The notes beneath the pieces are model-generated. The model was not told the origin of the DNA. It made no database searches and saw nothing but the letters and a program-made list of their open reading frames with translations. A DNA stretch of 64,000 nucleotides from Pohlia nutans (Eukaryota > Streptophyta > Bryopsida > Bryales > Mniaceae). Below, piece after piece: positions 25,801 to 37,133 of this stretch. Each line of letters begins with the position of its first letter. Within the stretch, counting starts at the first letter, position 1. The stretch spans positions 12,948,336 to 13,012,335 of the forward strand of contig CM040091.1 in assembly GCA_022496805.1 (NCBI GenBank), given 5' to 3'. Position numbers and translations under genes: made by a program.

Positions 25801-27934
25801 TCTTCTTCCTCCTTGCAATTTTCTCGCCTTCCTCTATGTCTGGCCTGTAGCAACACTCTCAATTGCGGACTTAGGCTCACCCCAATCCAATACATCCATT
25901 CAAAGTACAAAAACACACAGTGCTAGAAAGAGCCTAACGCAGTAATCTCATGGAAAGAGCTTCATTAGTAAATGCTCAACCCCTAAAGGACCAAGAAGCC
26001 CAAATTGAGTAGGTCCAACATTCATGACTTTTTCAGCAGTTTTGAGTAGGTCCTATGTGGACTTCTTTTGTTCAAATTTCTTTCTTTCTTGACCAACACA
26101 TGCGATGTTCTACACTGATTCTGGTGATACAAAATTTGGTCTCATCGTAATCATATTTTTCACAATATGATCAATTGACTTTCTCATTTTTAAACCCATG
26201 AATCCTTGGTTCTTAAGGGGTTGAGTAAATTTGAAGCCTCAGCACTAGACAATGATCAATGTAAGAAGAGGATTTTCAAAGCATACTTTCGAGAATGGAT
26301 GTTGTGGAGGGATTTAGGGTACAGTTCCTACCCAGAATTCAAGATAAGTGTATGGCCAACACGATGAACAGCAACGGATAAGCGACTCTTGCTATAAGGA
26401 GTCTTGAAGATCTGCTTCAGTATGTCCACTGGAGCCACCACGTCAATCTCGTCCCCATAGCCAGTCAGAGCACTGACGGCTAAGCTTTCGCACTTTCTTG
26501 CCAACGGCTGCATCAAGTAACCTCCTTCCCAAGTGTTGCACAATCCTACAAAAACAAACAATATAACTAACAAACAACCACCAGCATAGAGAACATCAAT
26601 CACAAACGTAATGCAATAAGATTAACCAAGGATTCCTGGTTTCAAAATGATCAGCTTGTGAAAAACCTAATTCGGGTCGAAAAAGAAATAGAATTGGACA
26701 AAAAAACTGCTAAAATAAATCATCAGAGGCTCATCTTTTTGAGTAGAACTTTCTCTTGTCCAATTTCATTTCTGTTTTGATTCCAACGTTCTTCACTGAT
26801 TCTGGTGATGTAAAACTGAAGTGGCTCCAGCTGAAATGTAATTTTATCTATTGAATCGGTCGTTTTAAAACCATTAATCTTAAGGACCATGAATGGGCCT
26901 CATGTTTTTTATGGCAGTTTTGAGTAGATCCTATGTGGACTTCCTTTTGTTCAAATTTCTTTCTCTTTTGATCAACACATGCAACGTTCTTCACTGATTC
27001 TGGTGATATAAAACTGAAGTGGCTCCAGCTGAAATATAATTTTATCTATTGAATCGGTCGTTTTAAGACCATTAATCTTCGGGTTAACCCATGAACGGGC
27101 CTCATGTTTTTAATAGCAGTTTTGAGTAGATCCTATGTGGACTTCCTTGTGTTCAAATTTCTCCCTCTTTTGATCAACACACGCAATGTTCTTCACTGAT
27201 TCCAGTGATATAAAATCTGGTCCTATCTAAAGCTGAAGTGTCTCCAGCTGAAATGTAATTTTATCTATAGAATCGGTCGTTTTAAAACCATTAATCTTCG
27301 GGTTAACCCCTAAAGGACCAAGAATGGGCCTCATGTTTTTTATAGCAGTTTTGAGTAGACTTCCTTTTGTTCAAATTTCTTTCTCTTTTGATCAACACAT
27401 GCGATGTTCTTCACTGATTCCACTGATGTAAAATCTGGTCCTATCTGAATTATTGATTTTTCACAATATGATCAATTGAATTTGTCATTTTAAAACCATG
27501 AATCCTTGGACCTTTTAGGGGTTAAGGAAGGATTCTTCACGTACCACGATCTGCGGCATCATGCGATGACGCAACGGGCAAGAACTCGTCACACGAAACG
27601 CCATGAGAAGGTGCAGTGTTGAGGTCGGTTTCGGTGGGCAGCAATCGGTACCGCGGCGCTCCAGTCCTGAAGGATCCATTGATTATCAGGAATGATAGAT
27701 TGAAAACTACAGGAAAAAAGAAAGAGAGTATGAATGAAGATGGGCTTCAAACCTCTGGCTCAAGAGATTGATGGCGGGGACCAGAGCTGCAGTCGTCTGC
27801 GTGGGCGAGAGCGGGTTGGACGCCGGGTTCACAGTGGGCACCGGCAAGCTGCCGCAAATGAAGCCCAGCGGCACCGCGGCTGCCTGCGCGCTCTGCACTT
27901 GCAGCTGCCCCACGCACCCGTCGCGCCGCATCAT
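19859..27934 (-). CDS. EDRF1-like (erythroid differentiation-related factor 1) TPR protein
   Basis: Nine exons join in phase to 1370 residues: 27934-27753, 27666-27545, 26545-26332, 25844-25247, 24193-23942, 23838-23641, 23164-23090, 22937-20796 and 20188-19859 (TGA). An in-frame TAG just upstream supports the ATG at 27934. Recognised plant-EDRF1 blocks are PLGFICGSLPVPT (residues 22-34), APRYRLLPTETDLN (64-77), YGDEIDVVAPVDILKQIF (131-148), LLLGSDLLLFSNEKHAAVSL (about 344-363) and WLDAWLDNVMASIPELAVCY (378-397). The single 2142-bp exon 8 encodes the helical TPR-like body. Human EDRF1 is linked to globin gene regulation; the plant role is poorly known. Introns carry several MITEs. No break was seen, and the length fits the family. 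The head-to-head neighbour starts at 28949. Confidence 0.93.
20300..20522. mobile_element. TA-flanked MITE, AGGTAGAG...CTCCAAAACCAACAGG ends (EDRF1 last intron)
   Basis: Left AGGTAGAGAGCTCCAAAACC and right GGTTTTGGAGCCCTTTAGCT are inverted, flanked by TA on both sides (20298-20299, 20523-20524). It is 223 bp, non-coding, and lies in the last intron of the EDRF1-like gene. A second copy is at 37134. Confidence 0.7.
24540..24770. mobile_element. Stowaway-type MITE (EDRF1 intron)
   Basis: TA|CTCCCTTTGTCCGGAAATAA at the left and its inverted copy ending GGACAGAGGGAG|TA at the right are the hallmark ends of plant Stowaway (Tc1/mariner-derived) MITEs. It is 231 bp. A related copy (shared CACTTCAAACAGGGCGGACA inside) is at 34955-35177. 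Confidence 0.85.
24960..25150 (+). repeat. Dispersed repeat, copy 1 (inverted partner at 37645-37830)
   Basis: The stretch from ATAAAATGTTATAGTGGTGC to the AAAACTTCATGG region is repeated in inverted orientation at 37645-37830. It is AT-rich and non-coding, in the intron upstream of the 24193-23942 exon. The element type is unknown. Confidence 0.65.
25980..26220. mobile_element. TTAA-family MITE (borders TCAA/TTGA)
   Basis: Left end CCCCTAAAGGACCAAGAAGC and right end GAATCCTTGGTTCTTAAGGGG are inverted. The flanking tetranucleotides are TCAA and TTGA, each one base from TTAA. It is 241 bp. The interior (CACATGCGATGTTC, GATTCTGGTGATA, CACAATATGATCAATTGA) is shared with the other GGACCAAG copies. 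It lies in an EDRF1 intron. Confidence 0.7.
26759..27535. repeat. Tandem array of about 3.5 TTAA-family MITE units
   Basis: The marker GGCCTCATG recurs at 26896, 27098 and 27327, giving 202- and 229-bp steps, and the interior phrases recur with each unit. The last unit is complete: TTAA (27303-27306), CCCCTAAAGGACCAAGAATG ... CCTTGGACCTTTTAGGGG, TTAA (27522-27525). The array fills most of EDRF1 intron 2 and ends about 20 bp before the exon 2 splice donor. Confidence 0.7.
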
Positions 27935-28948
27935 GGCTCTCTACCATGAACAATCAAAACCCCTGACAAAACACCCCAACAAACATATTCAATACTCACA
28001 ATTGGTACCGTAGTAGAAAGATCTATTAGATGTAAGCAATTCAGAAGACCTGTTGACCCCTAAAGGACCAAGGATTCATGGTTTTGATCAAATGATCATA
28101 TTGTGAAATATATAATTCGGCTTGGACCAAATTTTATATCTCCAGAATCAGTGAAGAACATTGCATGTTTTGGTAAAAATTGATCAAAATGAAGTGTACA
28201 TAAAAAGTGCTAAAAAAAACATGAAGCCCCCTGGAGGCCTTACGGTCCTTTAGGGGTTCAGAAAAAATGGAACAGAACGTCGAGAAACGCTACCCTAGAT
28301 TAAGAATCACGCACCAAGGACAGCACGAAAAACGTTTCAGAAATCACCACATTACACGCACCGATCAAGGAAAGCGAAGTTACTGGGACACAAGCATCTG
28401 GAATCCCTAAGAGTTAGGGTTTGAAGCGGGTCTGCCGAGTATCGATTCCAGAAAATTCTTCACGAACGTCTTCGTGTGAACGCGTGAACACCTGAGGACT
28501 TTGGCTCTTCACCCAAATCATCCCTAGAATGGATATTTTTAGAGGGAACTCTGACTGACTGACTGACTGACTTTTGTTCATTCGGCCGGTGGGCACTCAC
28601 TCACTCATCACTCACTTTTTTAAGTTACTTAGCTCGGGATCCGCAGCTGCGTTCCGATGACCTTATGATGTTTGTGAAGAAGAATGAATTGCGAAACTTC
28701 TACGAAACGTTTAGGTTATGATGTTGCAGAAGGGCGCGAGCTGAGTTTAGGAAACGATCAATTATTGGTTGATTGATTGATCGCAATGTAGGGTTTGATC
28801 GAGTCATTGAATTCAATCGCAAGCGTCGGTGGCTTGCATTGTAGGGTTTTGTAGATGGCTGGGCTTGTTTGGGGCTTGAATCCAAAGAAGACTGAGATGA
28901 TGATGCTTTTATGAAACGTTCGTGCGTTTGTACAATCCATTGATTGCC
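27935..28948. promoter_or_regulatory. Shared divergent promoter region of the EDRF1-like and O-fucosyltransferase genes
   Basis: This 1014-bp interval separates two start codons pointing apart. It contains the 5' leaders of both genes, a GACT microsatellite near 28553-28571 and a TTAA-family MITE at 28057-28256. No long coding frame crosses it. Sharing of control elements is inferred from the head-to-head layout; transcription starts cannot be placed by eye. Confidence 0.55.
28057..28256. mobile_element. TTAA-family MITE in the divergent promoter (borders TTGA/TTCA)
   Basis: Ends CCCCTAAAGGACCAAGGATT and ACGGTCCTTTAGGGG are inverted; the interior matches the GGACCAAG subfamily. It is 200 bp and lies 122 bp upstream of the EDRF1-like start codon, so it probably sits in that gene's leader or core promoter. 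Confidence 0.75.
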
Positions 28949-31900
28949 ATGGGGCGTCCGAGAATGAGCCGATCGGCATCGCGGCAAGCGTTACTGTGCC
29001 CAGCAATCTCGACCATTTCGGTGGTGTGCTTCGGTGCGCTGCTGTTGCTGGCGGTTCTGTCCTTCCTCTCGGGGCGCTTGCTGGACATGGAGGACTCCCG
29101 GAGCCACGTTTCCGAGTCTACTACTCGCTCAGGTCCCGTTTTCGACGCTGCTCAGTTTGTTGACAACGACGACGAGGTACTTGTGCTGCACTTCTCCTAA
29201 ACCCTAAACCTACTACCTCCGTGTTTCAGAACCTTCTTTATTAACCCCTAAAGGACCAAGAAGCTTGAGTTTTCGACCAACACATGCAATGCCCTTCACT
29301 GATTCTAGTGATATAAAATTTTCACAATATGATCAATAGAATTTATCATCTTAAAACCACGAATCCTTGGTTAAAAACCTTCTTTCATAACATTCTTGAG
29401 GAGCTCCCTGAACTTAATCAATGAACACTGAGCCAAGGAAAGAACAGCAGAGCTCATTTCATATGTTTGCAGAGACGGGTGTGGCTCACGTTAGAATTCT
29501 TTCTTTCCTTTCCTCGGCATATTTGCATGTGACAATGGACTGAATTGCTAGTTCTTCAATACTCCCTCCGTCCCAAAGTTATTGTCATGTTTGAAAGTCA
29601 TGTTTGAAAGTGCTTTTTTAAGTAGGTCAAAAAAATACTTCCTTGTGTCTAATTTTATTTAGGTTGCAACGAACACATGCAATGTTCTTCAATCATTCTA
29701 GTGACATAATTTGGAACCTTTTTTAACCATGTTTCTTACAATATGATCAATGAAATTGGCTCAAAGAAATACCAAGCAAACAAGTTGGACAATAACTCTG
29801 GGACGGAGGGAGTATTTCAGTGCTCTGTATTCTTTTTGTGCAAACGGTGCAAGCTGTATACTACTCTAGAATGTGTTAGTGTTGTAGTCTTTGTAGCATA
29901 ACTGTGAAAGTGAGGTAGAAATCAGGGATGCTTTGGAACACAAATTCCCCAAAGTTTCTTACATACTGACGGAGCCTGTGTGGTGACCTAGATTAACGAG
30001 GAAGAAAATGTACCCGAAGAGAAAACACTGGTTGTGCCAGTAAGTGTCTATTACCCTTCCCAAAATCTGTTTATGTTCATCTTCCTCAGCTTTTCGCTTT
30101 TGTAAGTTAACGCAAGCAGACTTTGATTGTGTGAGTTATGTGAGCCTTCAGGACCAGTGGGATACGACTGCATCACATGTTTGGGAATCAGAGAACGCTG
30201 AGTATTACTATGGGTGCAGTGAGCCTAGCGATGAGTACACAAGTAGGTGGTTTTGCTCCTCTGTTACCCTAAATTGGATTATTGGCACTTTTGAACTTTT
30301 GTTTCCTTTTATTTATTTTCTGACCAATTTTATTCGCTGATTCTGGTGAAATAAAATCTGATCCATTCTGATCAATCAATATGATCTATCAAACATGTCA
30401 TTTTAAAACCATGAAATCTCACCCCTCAAGGCCCCATGATATTTTGTACTGTTTGAAGAAACTAAACTATTATCTCTTGTACAACAAACTTAAGTGAGAA
30501 TATGATTTGTACTTCAAAATTTCCCACATCAATATTAACATTGCAATTTATTTTTTATACATATATCTTATGTAGTTTTTGAACAAAATGGGTTTAGAAA
30601 ATGACCTAATGAACAAGTCAGAGGACACAATATGTCCCTTGGGTCTTGAGGGGTTAAGTTTCTTTTCTGGACAAAGCATCACCAACCCGGCTATTGCTTT
30701 TGACTTTGCTGCAAGAGCATTATTTTTTGTTAGATTGTAGTTGCTTCGGACATGAAGTATTGATCCGTTCTCTGCTCTAATTTTTATGAAGTATGTTCTT
30801 TGCTCTGTAATCTACATGCTGCTCTACTAACTTTCCTCATGTGTCATGTTGTAGGTGGTCCTAGTTCACAGATCAACGGCTATCTTCTAATTGCTGCTAG
30901 TGGGGGTCTAAATCAGCAGAGGACTGGGGTAACCTACTTGCTGCTGTTCATATATAAAATCTCTAGTATAATAGTGACTTTTTTCTCTTTTATGGTCTTT
31001 GGTTCAACCAAGCTTTTCCTGTTTGTAGTCCCGTGTCTCATTTTTTCGAACTGTTGGCGTTGCAGATCACTGATTCTATTGTTGTTGCTCGGCTCTTAAA
31101 CGCAACGATGGTAGTCCCTCAACTTGACCATCGATCGTATTGGAAGGACGCCAGGTAAAATTTGCATCAATCTCGTCACATTCAAACTTTCTCATCAGGA
31201 ATTTAAGACCCCACGGATTTTAACCCTTAAAGGTCCAGATTGGCCATTCCGGCCAATGTACACGACCGTATTTCATTGTATTTGGAATGGTTCTACACCT
31301 CCTATGAGTATTGTATCAAAAGTAAAATTAAAATTCATGTCTACATGGTCTTAAAAGCTATTGGGATCTCAATTTGGAACTTTCTACTCATAACAAATGT
31401 TAAATATACGGCAACGTATCTACTATTCCCTAAATCCTTCAAGGGTTAAATAATTTCCGTGCGACATCCAATATTTCATGGATTCGTACATTTTTCGCAC
31501 GGATTTTGCACGGATTTCGTGCTAATTCTGCACGGATTCCGCACTTTGTTGATATCAAGAAGAGTGAATGTAGAAGCTGTGCATATTTAGTGCAGAATTT
31601 GCGCAAAATTCATGCGAAATTTGTACGAAAAATGTACGAACTCATGAAATATCAGATGTCGTACGAAAATCGTTGAAAATCAGTGAGGTCCTAAATTCTT
31701 GATGCTTACATTTTCTTTCCTACATGTGGTCTGTTACAGTGATCATTTAGTCATTTTCTCACGAGTTCTTGTCTTGTTTTTTAGGCCACTGATTGTTTTA
31801 TAGAATCCAACTGAGAAGTTGGAGTTGACATTGTTTCGATCAATGCTTATTATAATTGTGTTTTGTGTGTTTGCATATGACAGCAATTTTAGTGACATTT

Positions 31901-34900
31901 TTGATGTGGACTGGTTCATACGATCCGTAGCATCGGACGTGAAAGTGCTCAAGGAACTCCCTCAAAGCGAAAGGACATTTCTCTTGAAGCAAATGTGCAG
32001 CCTGCGTGTTCCACGGAAGGTTACACCGCACTATTATCTCACACGTATCCTGCCCACCCTGAAAAGAAAACATGTAAACGGCCCCTCTTCCCCAGTCTCC
32101 TGTTATTTGGTCCTGTTTATTTGGCTACTCTTTATGTGATCATGTTTATGTCCACGTTTATGATGTTACCTCAAGGTATTGGATCCATTGTTATGTTGGT
32201 TTGTTGAGCTCAATCAATTGCTTTTTAATAGTGACAGAAATGTGATGTCGGTTATCTTTTGACTTTGTGCCAGTTGATTAGGCTCACAAAATTCGACTAT
32301 CGACTTGCCAATAAGTTGGACACAGATTATCAGAAACTCAGATGCCGCACGAACTACAAGGTAAATTTCCATCTTTTGACCCCGTTTCAACTTCTGAGAG
32401 ATTATTTGCTTCTAGTTTGGCATCAAATGAATGGCACTGAGACAGACATCTGGTTGCTATCATTTGTTGGTCATAAGTGCACTTGAATGATGTCCTCTTA
32501 CAACTCTTTTTCAGGCATTACGTTTCACCGAGCCGATTCGAAATATGGGACAAATGCTTGTAGACAGGATGAGGGCAAAGGGCGGCCGATACATTGCATT
32601 GCATCTAAGGTTTGGACTCAATTCTTTTCCCGTAACCCCTAAAGGACCAAGGATTCATGGTTTTAAAATGACAAGTTTAAACGATCATATTGTGGAAATT
32701 ATAATTTGAATGGGACCAAATTTTATATCCCTGGAATTAGTGAAGAATATTACATATGTTGAATAAATCAAAAATTAAAAATTAACAAAAAGGAATCTAT
32801 ATAAAAGCTACTCAAAAATTACTGAAAAAAACAGGGAGCCACCTCGTGTCCTTATGGTCCTTTTGGGGTTAAAATGACCCCTAATACCTGATCCGTTGTA
32901 TTACTATTAAGGTATTCACATATCAACATTTTTTGTTTAAGAAGTGTGAGGAAATCTCTTTCTTGCATAGGCAGAAATCTGGATTTCTGGGCAGATAAAA
33001 ATCTGTATAAATAACATTGCCAAAATTTCATTCTGAATTATCAAGTTTGGTGCTCATCTTACCTGATGTAACTTCTTGCAGATATGAATCTGACATGTTA
33101 GCATTTTCGGGCTGCTATTATGGTGGAGGGGAGAAGGAGAAAAAGGAGTTGGGCGCCATTCGAAAGCGGTGGAAGACACTGCATGTAAGGCATTCACCCA
33201 AAAACTTAACATGTTGCTTTTGAAGTGTCTACGTTGGGACCTAACGTACCTTATTGTCTGGGTTATTCATTATTGGTAGAGATATGCTCAAATTGACTCT
33301 TTACAAAGTGCCTCGCTTTAGAATACTTTCATGTAGAGGCTCTGGGCTTCTTCACACCAGATAATCTCGCATCTCAAGTTACTGCTTCAAAATGCGGCAC
33401 TTAGTAATGACTTTCAATACCAATTTCCAGCATGCAGAAAAGGCTGAGGAGACTTAATCCTTAACTGCGTAAGCTAAAAATAGGAAGTCCACTTTGGAAG
33501 CTATTTATCGATTACCATACCTTTCAAAACATTGATTTCTATCGTTCAAAAATGAAGAGTATGATTTCTTCTTTCTATTAGTACATTTTGTTACCTTCTG
33601 TAAAGCTTCCTAATTTATTTACTTCAACTCTTATAGATATGGAAAGAGCCATTTTTGCAGTGAATTAATAAGTGGAAGTGATCAGCTGAACTCGGAAGTC
33701 TTGACAGCCTGCGTTCTGGACCCCAAGAGTTTAACGCTGTGTTTTGTACCATGTTGGATTTTTCTCAGTATCACGACCCTGAGAGAGAGAGACGTAATGG
33801 GAAGTGTCCTTTGACTCCAGAAGAAGTTGGTCTTATGCTGCGTGCACTAGGCTATGGCAACGACTCCTATTTATATGTGGCCTCCGGGGACGTCTATAAT
33901 GGGGAGGCTTCATTGGCACCATTGAAAGCTCTTTTCCCCAATTATTACACAAAAGACACAATCTCCAGCCACATGGAGCTTCAACCTTTTACGCGATTCT
34001 CCTCACAGATGGCTGCCATCGATTACATTGTCTGTTCTCAGAGTGACGTCTTTGTGGCCAATAATAATGGCAATATGGCCCGAATATTGGCTGGTGAAAG
34101 GTAACTTTTTTCCATTCCTGCATGTTGGTTTTATCTGTTCTTAACCCCTAAAGGATCAAGAAGCCTCATGTTTTTAATAGCAGTTTTAGATAGGTCCTAT
34201 GTAGACTTCCTTTAATTCAATTTTCTTACTCTTTTGTTCAGCACATGCAGCGTTCTTCACTGATTCCAGTGATATAAAATCTGGTCCTATCTGAATTATT
34301 GATTTTTTCACAATATGATCAATTGAATTTGTCACTATGAATCCTTGGTCCTTTAAGGGTAAAGCAAAGAGGAGGTGTCAAGTTTGTGAGTGCATGCAGA
34401 GAAGCTACTGATCATTAGTTTGATCTGCAGACGTTTCAATGGTCATAAACGGACTATCAGACCCAATGCCAAGAAGCTGGGAAGGCTTTTCCCTGCTCGG
34501 CATAACATGACATGGGAAGACTTTGCTGAGACTGTACGACATTTTCAGAAGGGTTTCATGGGTGACCCAATGGAGGTACGTTAAGACAGAGGATAATTAT
34601 TCTTTCAAGCATTTTAACCAATATGTACGAGTGCTTTCACTTTTGGGTACTACAAGAGCCAAACTCTCCTGAAATCGAATTTTTCTCATTCAATGTATTA
34701 TGCAATCATTCACTGTTGAAGGGACAGTAGACACCCTCATTTTCATTCAAAGATCAGTGGCCATACACATTTAGCCAAGTGTTGCTTACATCACTTGCTA
34801 ATTGAAGGCCTACTAAAGAGATGATTTGCTGTTGGAAATGGGGATCAGTATTCAGGTCACTCACGGTTTCAGTATCCTCTACCTCACCGTCTTTTGTAAT

Positions 34901-35605
34901 AAATGGAATTCCCTGGCTCTGTAGCTAGGATCCAGGATAGGGTGTTTTTAGGTACTCCCTTTGTCTGGCGTTAATTGTCGTAGTTTTTGGCAATATTTAT
35001 ACTTCAATTGTAAGCCCTGTCCACTTCAAACAGGGCGGACAATGACAGTGACACAAAAACTACATACTACTATTAAAGGTAGACCATTTTTTGAGTACGG
35101 AGACTGCTTTTCTTGGAAAAAGAATGTTAAGTTTAAACACGCCAATAACTAGGAGAGTTATTTCCGGATACAGGGAGTAGATCTGGTGATCTCATGAGAG
35201 GACTGTATTTCTGGTTCTCGTTTTGATTTAGTGTTGTTGTTTGCAACGCAGGTGAGGCCTGGACGTGGCGAGTTTCACGAGAACCCGGCGGCATGTATAT
35301 GTGAGAAACCAGAAGCCAAGGAGAAGCTGCGACTCTGGCGAGAGCAGCAAGCGAAGAAACCGAAGAAAACGCAAGCCGCTACCGAAATCAAGGCCCAGGG
35401 CCCAGTCATCCCTTTGGAAGACAGGATTGAGGAAGACGAAGACGAGGAAGTCCCTCTGGTGATAGAAGATGACCAGACAAGCGACGAAACAATAGACGGG
35501 ATTCGAGATACCGAGGAGTTGCTCTTGGAGAGTGAAGGTACCAGTGGCCAGGAAAGCACTGGTGAAGGCGCTGATGACGATAACGAAGACAGTGACAACT
35601 ATTGA
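28949..35605 (+). CDS. O-fucosyltransferase family protein (GT106/plant OFUT type)
   Basis: Twelve phase-consistent exons give 611 residues: 28949-29176, 29992-30039, 30152-30242, 30855-30928, 31066-31154, 31884-32073, 32274-32360, 32515-32609, 33082-33184, 33769-34100, 34431-34575 and 35252-35605 (TGA). The start sits in GCCATGGGG. A hydrophobic anchor at about 22-41 (ISTISVVCFGALLLLAVLSF) implies a type II Golgi membrane protein. Family motifs are NGYLLIAASGGLNQQRTG (about 130-147), FDVDWFI, TKFDYRLAN, the HLRYESDMLAFSGC block (about 299-312), GKCPLTPEEVGLMLRALGY and DVFVANNNGNMARILAG, then GHKRTIRPNAKK. The tail is acidic (EEDEDEEVP). Members transfer fucose or related sugars to protein or glycan acceptors; the substrate here is unknown. 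Six MITEs lie in its introns. The 48-bp exon 2 is the least certain. Confidence 0.93.
29245..29370. mobile_element. Truncated TTAA-family MITE (OFUT intron 1)
   Basis: TTAA (29241-29244) then CCCCTAAAGGACCAAGAAGC. The right side ends at GAATCCTTGG, followed by TTAA, without the usual final CCTTTAGGGG. It has the family interior, shortened to about 126 bp. Confidence 0.6.
29562..29812. mobile_element. Stowaway-ended MITE (OFUT intron 1)
   Basis: TA|CTCCCTCCGTCCCAAAGTTA at the left and CTCTGGGACGGAGGGAG|TA at the right, 251 bp. Nearly identical, in opposite orientation, to 40017-40262. Its interior (ACACATGCAATGTTCTTCA, ACAATATGATCAAT) is shared with the TTAA-family elements. Confidence 0.88.
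30422..30653. mobile_element. TTAA-family MITE, CCCCTCAAGG variant (OFUT intron 3)
   Basis: Ends CCCCTCAAGGCCCC and GGGTCTTGAGGGG are inverted; the right flank is TTAA (30654-30657), the left is CTCA. It is about 232 bp. The preceding 100 bases (30317-30417) match the interior of the GGACCAAG subfamily, so two elements may be nested or fused here. Confidence 0.6.
31224..31445. mobile_element. TTAA-flanked MITE, GTCCAGATTGG subfamily copy 1 (OFUT intron 5)
   Basis: TTAA (31220-31223)|CCCTTAAAGGTCCAGATTGG at the left and CCTTCAAGGG|TTAA (31446-31449) at the right, 222 bp. The interior (TTTCATTGTATTTGG, CCTCCTATGAGT, TTGGAACTTTCTACT) matches the element at 37980-38203 in reverse orientation. 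Confidence 0.75.
32636..32868. mobile_element. TTAA-family MITE (OFUT intron 8)
   Basis: CCCCTAAAGGACCAAGGATT to TGGTCCTTTTGGGG, flanked by GTAA on the left and TTAA (32869-32872) on the right, 233 bp. It shares the interior of the GGACCAAG subfamily. Confidence 0.75.
34145..34359. mobile_element. TTAA-family MITE (OFUT intron 10)
   Basis: TTAA (34141-34144)|CCCCTAAAGGATCAAGAAGC to CTTGGTCCTTTAAGGG, then TAAA; 215 bp. The interior is nearly the same as the last unit of the array at 27307-27521. Confidence 0.75.
34955..35177. mobile_element. Stowaway-type MITE (OFUT intron 11)
   Basis: TA|CTCCCTTTGTCTGGCG to TCCGGATACAGGGAG|TA, 223 bp. Sister of 24540-24770. It ends about 74 bp before the last exon, close to the branch-point region. 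Confidence 0.8.
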
Positions 35606-36354
35606 TACAAACAAAAAGGTTCTTAACTGAACAATTTGTCAGGAATTGCACGCGAATTTGGGGAGACCAGTGAAGGTTGGATTTTGGTCACCAATGTTTT
35701 GGCCTCGACGTTAGCAAGCAAGATTTTTTTATTGCCAAATTGCATTCCAAAGGAAGGTGAAATTATACCGGATGTGGCTAACCCAAAGACTGTTGTTGGA
35801 GGGTCAGCAAAATGTTGGAGTTGTCCTTTTTTGGTGTTTCTGCTCACAATAACCGCGGATTCTTTGCACCAGATACAACTCGGTTTTGGATTGATTTTCC
35901 TCATCACCAGAATGTGAGAAGAAGAGTGCTGGAGATTGCGTAACGTAAGCTTTCTTCCATTTCTAATCTCATCTTGTATGTAGAGTTCTTCACATTGTGT
36001 AGGTAGATGGTTAGATGTAGACAAACCAGTGACCACATTTTTACCAAGTGTACCTCTGTAGGCTGTTTTAGGTTTATCACAGGTGTACTGACTTTGTACT
36101 TCATGCCTTTCAATACAATGAGCCCTCTCTAATTGCACACTGTGATTGCACATTCCTTGTCTGAACCTCTCATTTAAGTTAGTGTAAGTTACAAATCTGA
36201 TGGGATAACTTCTACGTGTCAGAATGCATTTAGGAGTCCATAGGTAATGCAACTAGAGATGGTTGAATGTATTGGAAAAATCGTTGGATGTGCATGTAAT
36301 GGATAGTTCTTTCAATGTAAGTATAATTAGTGTCAAAGTAGAGGTGTCAGTTAA
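35606..36354 (+). other. 3' flank of the O-fucosyltransferase gene
   Basis: Downstream of the TGA, this should include the 3' untranslated region and terminator. A 209-codon frame on the minus strand covers it, but its composition is not protein-like and it has no recognisable motif. Confidence 0.5.
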
Positions 36355-36577
36355 CCCTTAAACGTCAAGAGGGCCTGGGCGGGGCAGCCGGGAAGGCATC
36401 TAAATTTTTGGAAGGGAAAAAAAACAAAAAAACAAAAATAAATGCAAAAACGGCTCTGGTGGGCAGCACTGCGGCATTGTAGCACTGCTGAACCTCAGTT
36501 GCCCCAACCTCAAATCTTGTTCAATTTGATAACTTTGATTGCTTACCAATGATTCTACAATCTCTTGACGTTTAAGG
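36355..36577. mobile_element. TTAA-family MITE, CTTAAACGTCAAGAGG variant
   Basis: TTAA (36351-36354)|CCCTTAAACGTCAAGAGG at the left. The right end TCTCTTGACGTTTAAGG is its inverted copy, but the final GGG-TTAA is eroded. About 223 bp. Confidence 0.6.
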
Positions 36578-37133
36578 TAGGAGTCGATCTAAAATTGTTC
36601 AATAAATTGAGGTCCTTGATTGAACTTGCAGATGTTCTTGGGGTTGTTTTTGCTTATTTATTTATTTTTGCATAGGGCTGAAAGTTGTACACACAAATTT
36701 GATATCCAAGACTTGATTCTTGGCTTATGAAAATTGTGAGAACGGGAATATTCCGTTCCCCCCAAACTAAGGACTGAGCCGCAACAGCAACATTATTTGT
36801 TGATGTAATTACTTCCTTCTAAACATGCAACGAATTTTTGCTCTTGTTTCTAACTCCTTCAATGTGAAAACTTGAGTAAAATTGCTTCAAAGATGATTAG
36901 TGCCTCAACACGCAATCACATTAATTGATGACAAAAATTCTCATGTACAAGATAGTGTTTAAAATTAACGCAGTTCATTGAAATACACAGAAGAAAACAT
37001 TCACACCTACGCATCCACTCAACATTACATACAAATTCCAATAAATATGGTCACTGAGCAACCTTGTGCACTTCGTTACCAAAAAAACAAAATATTCTCG
37101 TTATCTGGTTCTCGGTCTTATGGCTCTGCCGTA
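36578..37133. other. Intergenic AT-rich sequence
   Basis: No gene or repeat could be supported here. Confidence 0.4.

Noticed and set aside
35623..36252. A 209-codon minus-strand frame downstream of the O-fucosyltransferase gene.
   Set aside because: It lies antisense to the expected 3' untranslated region, has no recognisable domain, and its Cys/His/Ser-rich composition looks like chance translation.
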